A stretch of DNA of 64,000 bases. Origin: CAWBKV01 sp041946675. GTDB taxonomy: Archaea; Halobacteriota; Methanosarcinia; Methanotrichales; Methanotrichaceae. Location: positions 3,666-67,665 of the forward strand of contig JBHGAU010000006.1 in the NCBI GenBank assembly GCA_041946675.1, given 5' to 3'. Positions 8,662-17,066 of the stretch are shown piece after piece. The notes beneath the pieces were generated by a model. That model was given only the letters and a program-made list of their open reading frames with translations. It searched no databases and had not been told where the DNA came from. The first letter of the stretch is position 1. Each line of letters begins with the position of its first letter. Both the position numbers and the translations under genes were made by a program.

Positions 8662-9145
8662 TCTTTTTGTCTCCTGAAAGGTCAAGATTCTCGAAAAGGA
8701 ACTGAATATCCTCGATCAGGATTACTGTTGCTATCTTCTTTATCCCCAGTTGTCTCCTTATTGCCTCTTTTGCGAGATCCAGCTCATTAACACTCGTAAC
8801 TGTCATGATGGCAAGTATGTCGCACATGCCAATTCCTTCGATGCACATTAAAACATCTGGCTGCTGTCGGACAAACTCGACGATATCATCCTTCTTGGTA
8901 TTATCTACGGTGATCTCCATACAGACCGCAAATCCACTACCTAATATTCCCGAATTGAATAGAGTCGTCGCTCCTGCGATTACTCCACTTGATTTTAGAT
9001 TATGAATCCGCTTATGTATCGCATTGGTAGAGAGGCCGCAATCCTCAGCGATGCTACTTAGACTTGTTCGTGCATCTTTTAGCAACGCCTTTATGATCTT
9101 GGCATCAATTTTATCCAGCTCGACTTCGGCGCTCAAAGGGCTCAT
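8654..9145 (-). CDS. Lrp/AsnC family transcription regulator
   Basis: A 163-residue Lrp/AsnC protein. The winged helix spans about 10-60 (DKIDAKIIKALLKDARTSL, then STNAIHKRIHNLKSSGVI). The RAM domain includes GMCDILAIMTVTSVNELD. It is the upstream member of a tandem overlapping pair. The promoter gap above it also faces the gas-vesicle cluster, which is transcribed divergently, so it could regulate that cluster. That link is only positional. Confidence 0.88.
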   Translation of the reverse strand: MSPLSAEVELDKIDAKIIKALLKDARTSLSSIAEDCGLSTNAIHKRIHNLKSSGVIAGATTLFNSGILGSGFAVCMEITVDNTKKDDIVEFVRQQPDVLMCIEGIGMCDILAIMTVTSVNELDLAKEAIRRQLGIKKIATVILIEDIQFLFENLDLSGDKKNG

Positions 9146-9493
9146 ATTCTGATAATAGGAGGATGCTATAAACTATATAAATGATTTGTGCAGATGATCG
9201 AGGTACTTGGACTGTGCACACTCTAACAGAGAAGTAAAATATTTTTCACGCTTTCAGAAAATAATGGAAACATTTAGCTGACATGAGTTCTTTATGTTAT
9301 AATTTCTAATTTTATTGCGAAACTTAGCATAACTATATATCTAAGATATAATGAATTCCATTAAGGGTTTGTATAGGCGTCAAATTGCTTTATCTACCCA
9401 TGTGAATTAGGCAGTTTGGGCATCGAAATATAACCCTAGCAGGCGAATAGAGATTCAAACATCAATAAGCTATAAAGAGCGGAGTGAGGTTAG
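9146..9493. promoter_or_regulatory. Divergent promoter gap, Lrp pair / gas vesicle cluster
   Basis: This gap separates the leftward Lrp genes from the rightward gas-vesicle genes. A TATA-like ACTATATAAATG (read leftward as CATTTATATAG) at about 9171-9182 suits the Lrp pair. GAAATATAACC near 9425-9435 suits the gas-vesicle genes. GTGAGGTTAG just before 9494 is the ribosome site of gvpG. I see no gene in the gap. Confidence 0.45.
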
Positions 9494-9739
9494 ATGTTCT
9501 TCACAGATGATATCATCCTCAGATCTCTTGGGGTGTCCTTGCCACCTGGACTGGACATGATTGGAACCATAGAGGAAATACAGAAACTAGCTCATAAGGA
9601 GATGTATAATCCAGAAAAAATCAAGGGGCAGATTAAGGAGAACAGGTTGCTTTACGAATTCGGAGAGCTGACACGAGAGGAGTACGAGCGGACGAATGCA
9701 AAGCTAATGCAAAATCTCAGGATGGCAGAGGAAGCATGA
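9494..9739 (+). CDS. gvpG: Gas vesicle protein GvpG
   Basis: An 81-residue protein, mostly helical. IEEIQKLAHKEMYNPEKIKG and ELTREEYERTNAKLMQNLR match the GvpG family, a minor accessory protein of gas-vesicle assembly. It heads a tightly packed plus-strand cluster, and its stop abuts the next start (TGAATG). The ATG has a clear GTGAGG site upstream. Assignment rests on these motifs and on unambiguous gvp neighbours. Confidence 0.85.
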   Translation: MFFTDDIILRSLGVSLPPGLDMIGTIEEIQKLAHKEMYNPEKIKGQIKENRLLYEFGELTREEYERTNAKLMQNLRMAEEA

Positions 9740-10126
9740 ATGGTATCTCTTGAGAAAGATTCAGACAATGGGCTGGCCGGTGCAATTGACAGGATATTAG
9801 ACAAGGGATTGGTGATCAATGCAGATATCACTGTGTCTGTGGCAGGAGTTGAGCTGCTGGGCATCAAGGTTAGAGCTGCCCTTGCTTCCTTTGAAACCGC
9901 TGCAAAATACGGCCTGGAGTTTCCATCTGGAACCAATTATGAAACTGCTGCGTGGAAAGAAACTCTGACGGCAAAGGAGGAATGCCCGCAGTGCGGCAAA
10001 AAAGTGCCTGTAGACGAGCTGATGAACGAGTGCTGCCCATGGTGCGGGTGGACCAGCGCACTGGCAAGGAAGAGAGAGAGGGCTGTGGAGATGCCAGTGA
10101 TTATAAAAAATAATTATGGAACCTAA
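9740..10126 (+). CDS. GvpA/J-fold protein fused to a zinc ribbon
   Basis: A 128-residue fusion. Residues about 10-58 carry the GvpA/GvpJ core (AIDRILDKGLVINADITVSV, then AGVELLGIKVRAALASFE), the amphipathic helix-strand-strand-helix that builds the gas-vesicle shell or its minor J/M components. NAD in place of the GvpA DAW points to J/M. Residues 82-102 form a zinc ribbon (CPQC at 82-85, CPWC at 99-102). I do not know of a zinc ribbon as a standard part of GvpA/J proteins. It may mediate assembly contacts or add a protein-binding cap. It overlaps the next gene by 11 bases. Confidence 0.8.
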   Translation: MVSLEKDSDNGLAGAIDRILDKGLVINADITVSVAGVELLGIKVRAALASFETAAKYGLEFPSGTNYETAAWKETLTAKEECPQCGKKVPVDELMNECCPWCGWTSALARKRERAVEMPVIIKNNYGT

Positions 10127-11195
10127 AAGAAATACAAATGCAGGACTTGTGGATCTCCTGGATAGGGTATTGGATAAAGGGCTTGTACTGAATGCAGATA
10201 TGCTCATCTCTGTCGCTGGAATACCTCTGCTTGGCCTGAATCTAAAAGCAGCCCTCGCCGGAATGGATACTATGCTCAAGTATGGCATATGGAAGGATTG
10301 GGATGCTGCCCAGAGGGCATGGGCAACTGAAGAGCGAAGACGATTGGAGATTGACAAGCTGCCCTTGCAGGAAGGCGAAGATATACTCTTGAGTACTTTT
10401 GGCACTCACTGGTACTCTAATGGGATTTATCAAAGCTGGCGGCCTGGACATATCTATGTCACGAACCGGCGCATATTAGTCTATAGAAGGGTGCCGGCAG
10501 AAATTTTATTCATGGCTTATTATGGGGATATCGAGGGCTTTGCGATGGAGAAGAAGGCGAACATCGCAAAGAAGGAGACCGATTATCTATGCATCATGCT
10601 TAAAAGCGGTTCCATCGCAAAGCTGCATCCCACAGATGCCTATGCTGTAAAAGATGCTGTCGTTGATGAGATGAACCGGCTTGGGTTTTCCTGCAGGAAA
10701 ATGTCTGCTTCAGTTATGGATGAAAATGCAGATAAATTCTTGAAGAAAGGCGAGAGGCTCGTGCATTGCGAGAAAATGTGGCATCTTGTGGAGACATCAA
10801 CACCAGGTGGCATATCCAAAGTGACTTGGAAAGCAGGCGGGCTGTATATAACATCTGAGAGAGTGTGCTGGTGGCATGACTTTGATGAGCGCATTGCATT
10901 TGAGTTATCTCTTGAAGACATTGTAGCAGTGGGCATTGAGACAAGAGATCTGGGAGGCTTGGCAAGCACAAGACCTGCTATCATAGTTTCTCATCGAGGA
11001 GGAGATGCCTGCTTTTCAGGTGACGACGATTCAATGGAGAAAATAGTTGAAGTGTTAGGATCAAAAGCTGATGAAGCAGAAGAGACGGAAACATGCCCCT
11101 CGTGTGGAGCTGAAGCACCTGAACAGGTGTTTCTTACCAAGGGTTGCCTGGCATGTGGGTGGATCAGTCCAAGAATAAAAAGGCTTGTTGCATAA
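10116..11195 (+). CDS. GvpA/J-fold, GRAM/PH-like domains and zinc ribbon fusion
   Basis: A 359-residue three-part protein. Residues 9-57 are a GvpJ-like core (LVDLLDRVLDKGLVLNADML, then ISVAGIPLLGLNLKAALAGM). The middle contains two PH/GRAM-like units: one around GEDILLSTFG and GHIYVTNRRILVYRR, the other around GERLVHCEKM and GGLYITSERVCWW. Such folds usually bind lipids or proteins. A C-terminal zinc ribbon follows (CPSC and CLAC, about 328-347). Ordinary GvpJ is about 100-140 residues, so this is a large extension. It may tether a gas-vesicle-like shell to membrane or partner proteins, which is inference from the domains. Confidence 0.75.
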   Translation: MEPKRNTNAGLVDLLDRVLDKGLVLNADMLISVAGIPLLGLNLKAALAGMDTMLKYGIWKDWDAAQRAWATEERRRLEIDKLPLQEGEDILLSTFGTHWYSNGIYQSWRPGHIYVTNRRILVYRRVPAEILFMAYYGDIEGFAMEKKANIAKKETDYLCIMLKSGSIAKLHPTDAYAVKDAVVDEMNRLGFSCRKMSASVMDENADKFLKKGERLVHCEKMWHLVETSTPGGISKVTWKAGGLYITSERVCWWHDFDERIAFELSLEDIVAVGIETRDLGGLASTRPAIIVSHRGGDACFSGDDDSMEKIVEVLGSKADEAEETETCPSCGAEAPEQVFLTKGCLACGWISPRIKRLVA

Positions 11196-11255
11196 GCATA
11201 TATCGGAAATCTTTCAGGCAAATGAGAATGGTTGAGATAACTAGGAAGTGAGATA

Positions 11256-11627
11256 TTGGGGAAGAAAAAGAGAGGTCTGAACTTCTTAGGAATTGATCCG
11301 ACACTTGGAATTGGCGATGAGATACTGGATTATGCCGAATCAGAAAAAGGGCGACAGGATAAGAGCAATTACCATGCAGTCTGTCCCTCATGTGGAAAAA
11401 GGCAACTTAAGAATTGCCTTCTTGAGAGCGGTTGCTTCATCTGCGGGTGGAAAGGTGGAGCTAACGAAGTAGAATTGGCAAAGGTGAAAGAGGGATTCAA
11501 CATTTCCGTGGGCCTAAACAAAGAATGTGCTGGCTACAAGATGAGATGCCCAAGATGTGGCGCTTCCCTGATAACTGAAGAGTTCAAAGGGGAAGGATGC
11601 TATATCTGTGGATATGGCAGAGAATAA
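11256..11627 (+). CDS. Double zinc-ribbon protein in gas vesicle cluster
   Basis: A 123-residue protein starting at TTG. It has two zinc ribbons: CPSCGKRQLKNCLLESGCFIC at about 46-66, and CPRCGASLI with CYICGYG at the C-terminus (about 98-121). The knuckles resemble those on the two preceding GvpA/J fusions, including the CxxCGW ending, so the three ribbons are probably related by duplication. No GvpA core is present. It overlaps the next ORF by up to 20 bases. Role unknown; presumably it acts with the fusion proteins. Confidence 0.75.
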   Translation: MGKKKRGLNFLGIDPTLGIGDEILDYAESEKGRQDKSNYHAVCPSCGKRQLKNCLLESGCFICGWKGGANEVELAKVKEGFNISVGLNKECAGYKMRCPRCGASLITEEFKGEGCYICGYGRE

Positions 11628-12297
11628 TAAATTTATGAATGATTTAGCTAAATGTATATCTGAAGATTTAAAAGAACAAATTATAGACCTGCTTATAAGC
11701 TGTTATGGAGAGAAGGAGATCGAGGGACAGACGGGATTCAAAATCTCAGAGCTAAAACAAGGATCCGATAAGGCTTTCTCCAAGCTCCTTTTGAGTTATT
11801 CCGGAAAGGAAGAACTGAGAAGTCTGATATGGAAGGGCTATGCTGAGTTCGGCTATGCCCTGAGGGGGCTCGGCATATCAGCGCCAGCGCAAAAGGATCT
11901 GATGGACGGGTGGGACGATAAAAGCAAAGCAATCCTCTGGCATCTTTATCAAAGAAGGCATGCAAACATAGTGGAGCTGAGCGAAGCTGTCTGCGCCTCT
12001 CACTATGATGTGCTGAGCAGGCTGGAAGATGTTATAATACCTGAATCGAGAAAGATATTGGGCGAGCCGATAGTGAAATTTGAACAGTCCAGGATGGATA
12101 TAATAAGCGGCGAGAAGATCTGTTTTTCCTGGTGGATAGAAGACGAAAGTCCCGTATCAAATAATAACGTCGAACTGTTCCATGAGCGTGAAAGAATCCT
12201 CATAGTTGCAGGTTTGCCGGATATGAAGCTTCCCGATCAGATTGATGTGTCGGCCAGATTCAAGAATGGTATACTAGAGGTTGCCATCAAAAAATAA
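11608..12297 (+). CDS. Gas-vesicle cluster protein with Hsp20/GvpH-like C-terminus
   Basis: A 229-residue protein. The C-terminal 75 residues look like the alpha-crystallin/Hsp20 beta-sandwich of GvpH-type proteins (NNVELFHERERILIVAGLPD, then IDVSARFKNGILEVAIKK). The middle region KSKAILWHLYQRRHANIVEL, then HYDVLSRLEDVI, resembles a winged helix. The N-terminal 80 residues are helical and not recognised. GvpH-like chaperones help shell assembly. A GTG (11608) and an ATG (11614) are both possible starts. Confidence 0.65.
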   Translation: MDMAENNKFMNDLAKCISEDLKEQIIDLLISCYGEKEIEGQTGFKISELKQGSDKAFSKLLLSYSGKEELRSLIWKGYAEFGYALRGLGISAPAQKDLMDGWDDKSKAILWHLYQRRHANIVELSEAVCASHYDVLSRLEDVIIPESRKILGEPIVKFEQSRMDIISGEKICFSWWIEDESPVSNNNVELFHERERILIVAGLPDMKLPDQIDVSARFKNGILEVAIKK

Positions 12298-12311
12298 TAG
12301 CTTGGATATGT

Positions 12312-12638
12312 ATGGTGCTCAATATCGATGAGGATAACCTGAAGCATGGCGTACTGGGGCTTGTTGTGGCCCTTCTTGAGGTGATAAGAGATGCCCTTAG
12401 GATACAGGCTTTCAAGCGTATGGAATCCGGAATTCTAAATGATGAAGAAATGAACAGGCTTGGTGAGGCTCTTATGGAACTCGATATTGCAATAGACGAG
12501 ATAAAAAAGGAGCAGGGGATAACTGAATCCGTAAAGGCTGTTCGGGACGGGCTGGATGAGATTGTAGATGATGTGGTCGATAGGATAGTGAATCCTGAGA
12601 GATGGAGGGATGAGGTAGAGGGGAAAAATGATCGATAA
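12312..12638 (+). CDS. gvpK: Gas vesicle protein GvpK
   Basis: A 108-residue helical protein with the GvpK pattern: DEDNLKHGVLGLVVALLEVI, then RDALRIQAFKRMESGILNDE, and later LGEALMELDIAIDEIKKEQG. GvpK is an accessory protein required for gas-vesicle formation in several organisms. It is followed with an 11-base overlap by the GvpF/L gene. Typical length for the family. Confidence 0.9.
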   Translation: MVLNIDEDNLKHGVLGLVVALLEVIRDALRIQAFKRMESGILNDEEMNRLGEALMELDIAIDEIKKEQGITESVKAVRDGLDEIVDDVVDRIVNPERWRDEVEGKNDR

Positions 12639-13719
12639 CAGCAAGTTCAGAGAGCTAATTGCAGGGATGGTGAGAGAAGAAATTAAGGCGATGGCAGAGG
12701 AGACAAACAATATCGTAGCAGATGTTGTAAAAGCAGAACTCATGCCCGGACTTAGAGCTGCAATTAGAGAATCGATAGCAAAAGAGCTGGGCTATGCTAA
12801 ATCCGACGGAAAATCTGAGTCTTATGTGAATGCTGCATCTAATGAATGTGCCACATTCGAAGGAAGAGGCAAAGAGAAGGCTGAGAAAGCAGTCTCTTCA
12901 GGAGAGTTATCTCTTCAAGCATCAACAGCTATGGAGGCCAAGGAGACAATTGATGCAGGAGATGATCAAGGCCTGTACCTTTACGGATTGGCAGATACAA
13001 GCGTGTCTGCAAGACTAGGTAAGATAGGGATTGATGGGTGCGAGGTATATACAATTCCGCATGAAGGAATATCTGCGATAGTTCATAATTCTCCATTGGA
13101 GCCTTACAAAAGCGATGACAATGAGACTGTGAAGATATGGGTTAAAGCGCATCAACTGGTGATGGATACTGCAGCCGAGAGGTTTGGCAACATAATGCCA
13201 TTCAGCTTTGATACAATAATAGTGCCAAAAGATAACGCAACCTCAAAGGAGGTATTGCAGAGATGGCTATCGGATGAACACGATGAAATAATGAGGAAAA
13301 TGGATAAGATAAAGGGTAAAAAGGAGTACGGAATTCAAATATTTTATATTCCTTCTGTGTTTGGCAAGAGGATTGAGCAAAAAAGCGAAGAAGTGGGATG
13401 GATAAAGGAGGAGATGGCGTCGAAGCCTCCGGGGCTTGCATATATGTATAAGCAAAAGCTTGAAAACGTAGTGAAGACAGAGCTGAATGCATCAATGGAT
13501 ACCTATTTCAAAGATTTTTATGAGAAGATAAGAACAATTGTTGATGATATCAAAGTCGAGAAAGTGAAGAAGGCCGATGATAATATGGTAATGATGATGA
13601 ATCTATCAGTGCTTGCTGGTGATCAAAAAGCTCTCGGGCTAGCGTTAGACGAGATCGAGAGTGAAGAAGGAATTTCTGTTCATTTCACTGGACCCTGGCA
13701 ACCTTATTCATTTGTATAA
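12628..13719 (+). CDS. GvpF/GvpL family protein with N-terminal extension
   Basis: A 363-residue protein. Residues about 115-363 are the GvpF/L family: GLYLYGLADTS, then PHEGISAIVHNSPLE, VKAHQLVMDTAAERFGNIMP and a ferredoxin-like second half ending VHFTGPWQPYSFV. GvpF/L proteins bind GvpA and start shell growth. The first 110 residues are an extra helical, acidic-basic region (EEIKAMAEETNNIVADVVKA) that is not normal for the family. It is the last gene of the cluster. No GvpN ATPase or plain GvpA is visible in this window. Confidence 0.9.
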   Translation: MIDNSKFRELIAGMVREEIKAMAEETNNIVADVVKAELMPGLRAAIRESIAKELGYAKSDGKSESYVNAASNECATFEGRGKEKAEKAVSSGELSLQASTAMEAKETIDAGDDQGLYLYGLADTSVSARLGKIGIDGCEVYTIPHEGISAIVHNSPLEPYKSDDNETVKIWVKAHQLVMDTAAERFGNIMPFSFDTIIVPKDNATSKEVLQRWLSDEHDEIMRKMDKIKGKKEYGIQIFYIPSVFGKRIEQKSEEVGWIKEEMASKPPGLAYMYKQKLENVVKTELNASMDTYFKDFYEKIRTIVDDIKVEKVKKADDNMVMMMNLSVLAGDQKALGLALDEIESEEGISVHFTGPWQPYSFV

Positions 13720-13767
13720 ACCCTGTACAGCTTCTTCACGGCATTGAGAAAAATGGTATATGAAAGT

Positions 13768-14550
13768 TCAAGTTGTAGTGTAACCGCCATCAATCACAAG
13801 TTCGCTTCCGGTTACGAACTTTGCTTCATCCGATACTAGGTAGAGGACGCCGTAGGCTATGTCGTTCGGCTCGCCTATATGGCCTATCGGATGCCTTGCA
13901 TCCAGCTCCTTCTTAAGATCATCAATGCTCATCCCGTACTTCTGCGACTGCTCCTTGAGGAAGTTCTCGACCATCGGCGTCCAGATGAAACCCGGGTGCA
14001 CTGAGTTCACGCGGATGTTGTACTTGGCATACAGCAGCGCATCTATCTTTGCCATAACGCGGTCTGCCGCCTTTGTTGCATGATACGCGGGAACATCGGG
14101 CGCCCCGACTATTCCGTAGATGGAGGAGATATAAACTATGTTGCCGCTCTTCTTCTCAATCATATAGGGCACGATATACTTGGTGCACAGGAACGCGCCT
14201 GTTACGTTTACCTCGAAGACCTTTTCCCATTCGGCCCTCGTATATTCATGCGTCGGCTTGTTCGGCCCAGAAATGCCTGCATTGTTCACAAGGATGTCTA
14301 TCTTGCCGTATTTGTCATAGACTGAGGTAGCGGCCTCCTTTACCCTGTACTCATCTGTAACGTCCAGAGGATAGTACTCCGCCTTGCCGCCAATGCTTTC
14401 AATCTCATCGACGACTTTCTTTCCTTCGTCCTGAGATCTGCCCGTGATGATAGATACGGCGCCTTCCTTCGCCAGGATCTTGGCGATTGCTTCACCTATT
14501 CCATAAGTAGAACCTGTGATTATTGCAACTTTTCCTTCAACTCGCCTCAT
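13768..14550 (-). CDS. Short-chain dehydrogenase/reductase
   Basis: A 260-residue classical SDR. The cofactor motif is TGSTYGIG (13-20), followed by NNAG near 90 and the catalytic YHATK near 158 with SS upstream. GRSQ after the second strand, with its arginine, suggests NADP(H). The C-terminus ends with the usual GSELVIDGGY. The substrate cannot be read from sequence. It stands alone on the minus strand between the gas-vesicle and N-ATPase operons. Confidence 0.92.
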   Translation of the reverse strand: MRRVEGKVAIITGSTYGIGEAIAKILAKEGAVSIITGRSQDEGKKVVDEIESIGGKAEYYPLDVTDEYRVKEAATSVYDKYGKIDILVNNAGISGPNKPTHEYTRAEWEKVFEVNVTGAFLCTKYIVPYMIEKKSGNIVYISSIYGIVGAPDVPAYHATKAADRVMAKIDALLYAKYNIRVNSVHPGFIWTPMVENFLKEQSQKYGMSIDDLKKELDARHPIGHIGEPNDIAYGVLYLVSDEAKFVTGSELVIDGGYTTT

Positions 14551-14639
14551 CTTGCCAGCTCCCGCATAAAGCTTCGTCCTTTACAGTAACAATAATCAAC
14601 GCATCCAGAGTATTATAATCTAACGAATTAAGCGATCAA

Positions 14640-14693
14640 CTACTGCAAATAATATATACAAAAAAGCAAGAGTTAGTAAGGGAGATCTGAGGT
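14640..14693 (+). promoter_or_regulatory. Promoter and ribosome site of the N-ATPase operon
   Basis: AATAATATATACAAAA at about 14648-14663 is a good archaeal TATA box. GGGAGATCTGAGG (14680-14692) lies directly before the TTG start of atpD, with GGGAG at a workable distance. A bacterial-origin operon has therefore acquired an archaeal-type promoter, judging only by sequence. Confidence 0.5.
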
Positions 14694-16061
14694 TTGAACC
14701 AACTAAACCAAGGAGAAGTGGTCTCAGTCAGAGGCAGTGTAATCGATGCTCGATTTCAGAAGTATCTGCCTGAGATAAATAACATCCTTAGTGTAGATGA
14801 AAGAGTCCAGATAGAAGTGCTGGTCCACCTCAGCCCTGAAATTGCGCGAGGTATCGCCTTAACCCCAGTGCAAGGGCTTGCCAGAGGCACTGCAATAACC
14901 GATACGGGACATCCACTGAAAGTGCCGGTGGGGGAAAAACTGCTGGGCAGAATGTTCGATGTATTCGGCATGCCGATAGATCATAAAGGAGATGTTGAGG
15001 CAAAGGATCTTAGATCGATACATCAGGGGACTGTGCCCTTATCCGAGCAAGTAACTACATCAGATATTTTCGAGACAGGAATCAAGGCGATAGATGTCCT
15101 TTCTCCTATGGAACGTGGCGGAAAGGCTGGACTTTTCGGCGGAGCTGGCGTCGGCAAGACTGTCCTGATAATGGAATTAATCCACAACATGGCAGGCAGA
15201 TATGAAGGCATCAGTATCTTTTGCGGAATCGGCGAGCGATGTAGAGAGGGCGAGGAGCTTTACCGCGAGATACAAGAGGTTGGCGTTCTGGACAAAGCCA
15301 TCCTTGTATTCGGCCAGATGAATGAGCCTGCAGGAGCCAGGTTTCGAGTCGGTGACTCTGCGCTAACTATGGCAGAGTATTTCAGAGACGATGTTAAACA
15401 GGATGTGCTTCTTCTGATCGATAACATCTTCAGGTTCGTTCAGGCGGGATCAGAGGTATCTGGGCTCATGGGCCGTCTGCCATCAAAGGTAGGATATCAG
15501 CCGACACTGGCCACTGAGCTTGCAGAGCTTGAAGAGAGAATCTGCAGCACTAAGACGGGAGCTATCACTTCCGTCCAGGCTGTATATGTTCCAGCCGACG
15601 ATTTTACAGACCCTGCTGTGGTGCATATATTCGGCCATCTTTCGGCCGCAGTTGTGCTTTCACGGAGGATGTCCAGCCAGGGGCTTTATCCATCAATTGA
15701 TCCGCTCCAGTCGCGCTCAAAAATGCTCAGCCCTCATATCGTGGGAGAGAGGCATTATAGAATAGCACAGATGATCCGCAAGACACTTGTCGATTATGAA
15801 GAGCTGAAGGATATCATCGCAATGCTGGGACTCGAGGAGCTTTCATCAGAGGACCAGAAAACCGTGAACAGAGCGCGCAGGCTGGAGAGGTTTTTAACTC
15901 AGCCGTTTTTCGTCACTGAGCAGTTCACAGGGCATAAGGGCAAGATGGTCAAGCTTGAAGATGCACTCGATGGCTGTGAGCGTATCCTCAAAGATGAATT
16001 TGCCGACTATCCGGAGAGATCGCTCTACATGATCGGAACCATCGATGAGGCGAAGAAATGA
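14694..16061 (+). CDS. atpD: N-type ATPase subunit beta
   Basis: A 455-residue catalytic beta subunit of an F-type ATPase. The Walker A motif GGAGVGKT is at 149-156, with GERCREGEELY and LLIDNIFRF downstream. It starts at TTG. It heads the gene order beta-epsilon-AtpQ-AtpR-a-c-b-alpha-gamma, with no delta subunit. This order is diagnostic of the N-ATPase, a laterally transferred bacterial Na+-type enzyme known from Methanosarcina. The organism's main synthase would be an archaeal A-type enzyme, not seen here, so this is probably an auxiliary ion pump. Confidence 0.95.
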   Translation: MNQLNQGEVVSVRGSVIDARFQKYLPEINNILSVDERVQIEVLVHLSPEIARGIALTPVQGLARGTAITDTGHPLKVPVGEKLLGRMFDVFGMPIDHKGDVEAKDLRSIHQGTVPLSEQVTTSDIFETGIKAIDVLSPMERGGKAGLFGGAGVGKTVLIMELIHNMAGRYEGISIFCGIGERCREGEELYREIQEVGVLDKAILVFGQMNEPAGARFRVGDSALTMAEYFRDDVKQDVLLLIDNIFRFVQAGSEVSGLMGRLPSKVGYQPTLATELAELEERICSTKTGAITSVQAVYVPADDFTDPAVVHIFGHLSAAVVLSRRMSSQGLYPSIDPLQSRSKMLSPHIVGERHYRIAQMIRKTLVDYEELKDIIAMLGLEELSSEDQKTVNRARRLERFLTQPFFVTEQFTGHKGKMVKLEDALDGCERILKDEFADYPERSLYMIGTIDEAKK

Positions 16062-16444
16062 GGCTCAGAGTCTATCTCCCAATGAAGGTTCTCATAGATA
16101 AAGAGGTAACAAAAGTCGTTTCCGAGGCAGAGAACGGCTCATTCGGCATACTTCCAAAGCATATTGATTTCGTGGCTGTACTTGTGCCAGGAATCCTCAT
16201 ATTCCAGTCGGCTGAGGGTGAGGAGTTTCTCGCAATTGATGAGGGCATCCTTGTCAAATGCGCTTCCGAAGTTAGGGTTTCCACACGAAATGCGGTGCTC
16301 AGCAAGGATTTGAGAATGCTGAAACAGACCGTCGAGCAGGAGTTCAGGAACCTCAATGAAAGCGAAAGGAAAACGCGTTCTATTCTTGCAAAGCTTGAGA
16401 TCGATTTTGCAAAGCGTTTCATGAAGATGACTGAGCATGGCTAA
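16058..16444 (+). CDS. atpC: N-type ATPase subunit epsilon
   Basis: A 128-residue epsilon subunit. The N-terminal beta-sandwich has EAENGSFGILPKHIDFVAVL and GILVKC; the C-terminal helices follow (KQTVEQEFRNLNE). It overlaps the end of atpD by four bases (ATGA). It links the rotor to the catalytic head and may inhibit hydrolysis. Length is normal. Confidence 0.92.
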   Translation: MRLRVYLPMKVLIDKEVTKVVSEAENGSFGILPKHIDFVAVLVPGILIFQSAEGEEFLAIDEGILVKCASEVRVSTRNAVLSKDLRMLKQTVEQEFRNLNESERKTRSILAKLEIDFAKRFMKMTEHG

Positions 16445-16471
16445 ATTTAGAATATAGCTTCATGAGGAAAC

Positions 16472-16789
16472 ATGGCTGAACCGATGGATAAAGACAACGA
16501 TGACTTCGTCGAGAAGATAGGCGAGAAGGAGGCTCGAAAGGTGAAGGCTCGGAGCAGCAAAGACAAGGGCCTATGGTTCGGGCTAGGAGCGATAGGAGTC
16601 ATCGGCTGGTCTGTGGCAATCCCAACATTGATCGGCGTTGCCATAGGCGTCTGGCTAGATATTCACTATCCAGGGCAGATCTCCTGGACGCTCACGTTTC
16701 TATCCATCGGCTTAGCGGTCGGCTGCGCCAATGCCTGGTACTGGGTTAGCAGAGAACAACGCAAAATAGGAAGTGATGACAACGATTGA
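16472..16789 (+). CDS. atpQ: N-ATPase accessory membrane protein AtpQ
   Basis: A 105-residue protein with a charged N-terminal 38 residues (DFVEKIGEKEARKVKARSSK) and two transmembrane helices at about 41-63 and 70-92. It matches the AtpQ/AtpI-like subunit found only in N-ATPase operons, thought to help rotor-ring assembly. It overlaps atpR by 17 bases. Identity rests on position and hydropathy as well as the GxxxGWSVAIPTLIG pattern. Confidence 0.88.
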   Translation: MAEPMDKDNDDFVEKIGEKEARKVKARSSKDKGLWFGLGAIGVIGWSVAIPTLIGVAIGVWLDIHYPGQISWTLTFLSIGLAVGCANAWYWVSREQRKIGSDDND

Positions 16790-17066
16790 GCCATTGATGC
16801 TGGCGCTCAGCTTAGCTTTGGGCGCTATCCTCGGAATTTTCTACTTCTGCGGACTGTGGTTAACATTGAGGCGTCTTCCCGGCTCTAAGCAGCCTGCACT
16901 TCTTACTTTTACTAGTTTTTTTGGGAGAACGGCTGTATGCGTTCTGGGTTTTTATCTAATCCTTGGAAGCGGCATGGAGGCATTGATCTTGAGCATCGTG
17001 GGATTCATGCTTGCAAAGGTCATATTGATCAATCGCATAGCTGCAGAGGGCAGATCGAATGGTTGA
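16773..17066 (+). CDS. atpR: N-ATPase accessory membrane protein AtpR
   Basis: A 97-residue protein with three hydrophobic helices (about 6-28, 41-62 and 65-85). GxxLGIFYFCGLWLTLRRL is typical of AtpR. AtpR proteins carry a conserved arginine proposed to interact with the c-ring carboxylates. Here GRTAVCVLGFYLIL supplies an arginine at a helix start. It overlaps atpB by eight bases. Confidence 0.88.
   Translation: MMTTIEPLMLALSLALGAILGIFYFCGLWLTLRRLPGSKQPALLTFTSFFGRTAVCVLGFYLILGSGMEALILSIVGFMLAKVILINRIAAEGRSNG

Noticed and set aside
8176..9145. The tandem AsnC-like pair as siroheme decarboxylase AhbA/AhbB
   Set aside because: Considered because a heme operon lies in the window. Both proteins have a canonical DNA-binding winged helix and RAM domain, so ordinary Lrp/AsnC regulators fit better.
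13202..13495. Minus-strand ORFs within the GvpF/L gene
   Set aside because: They lie wholly inside a well-supported gene on the other strand and show no recognisable domain.
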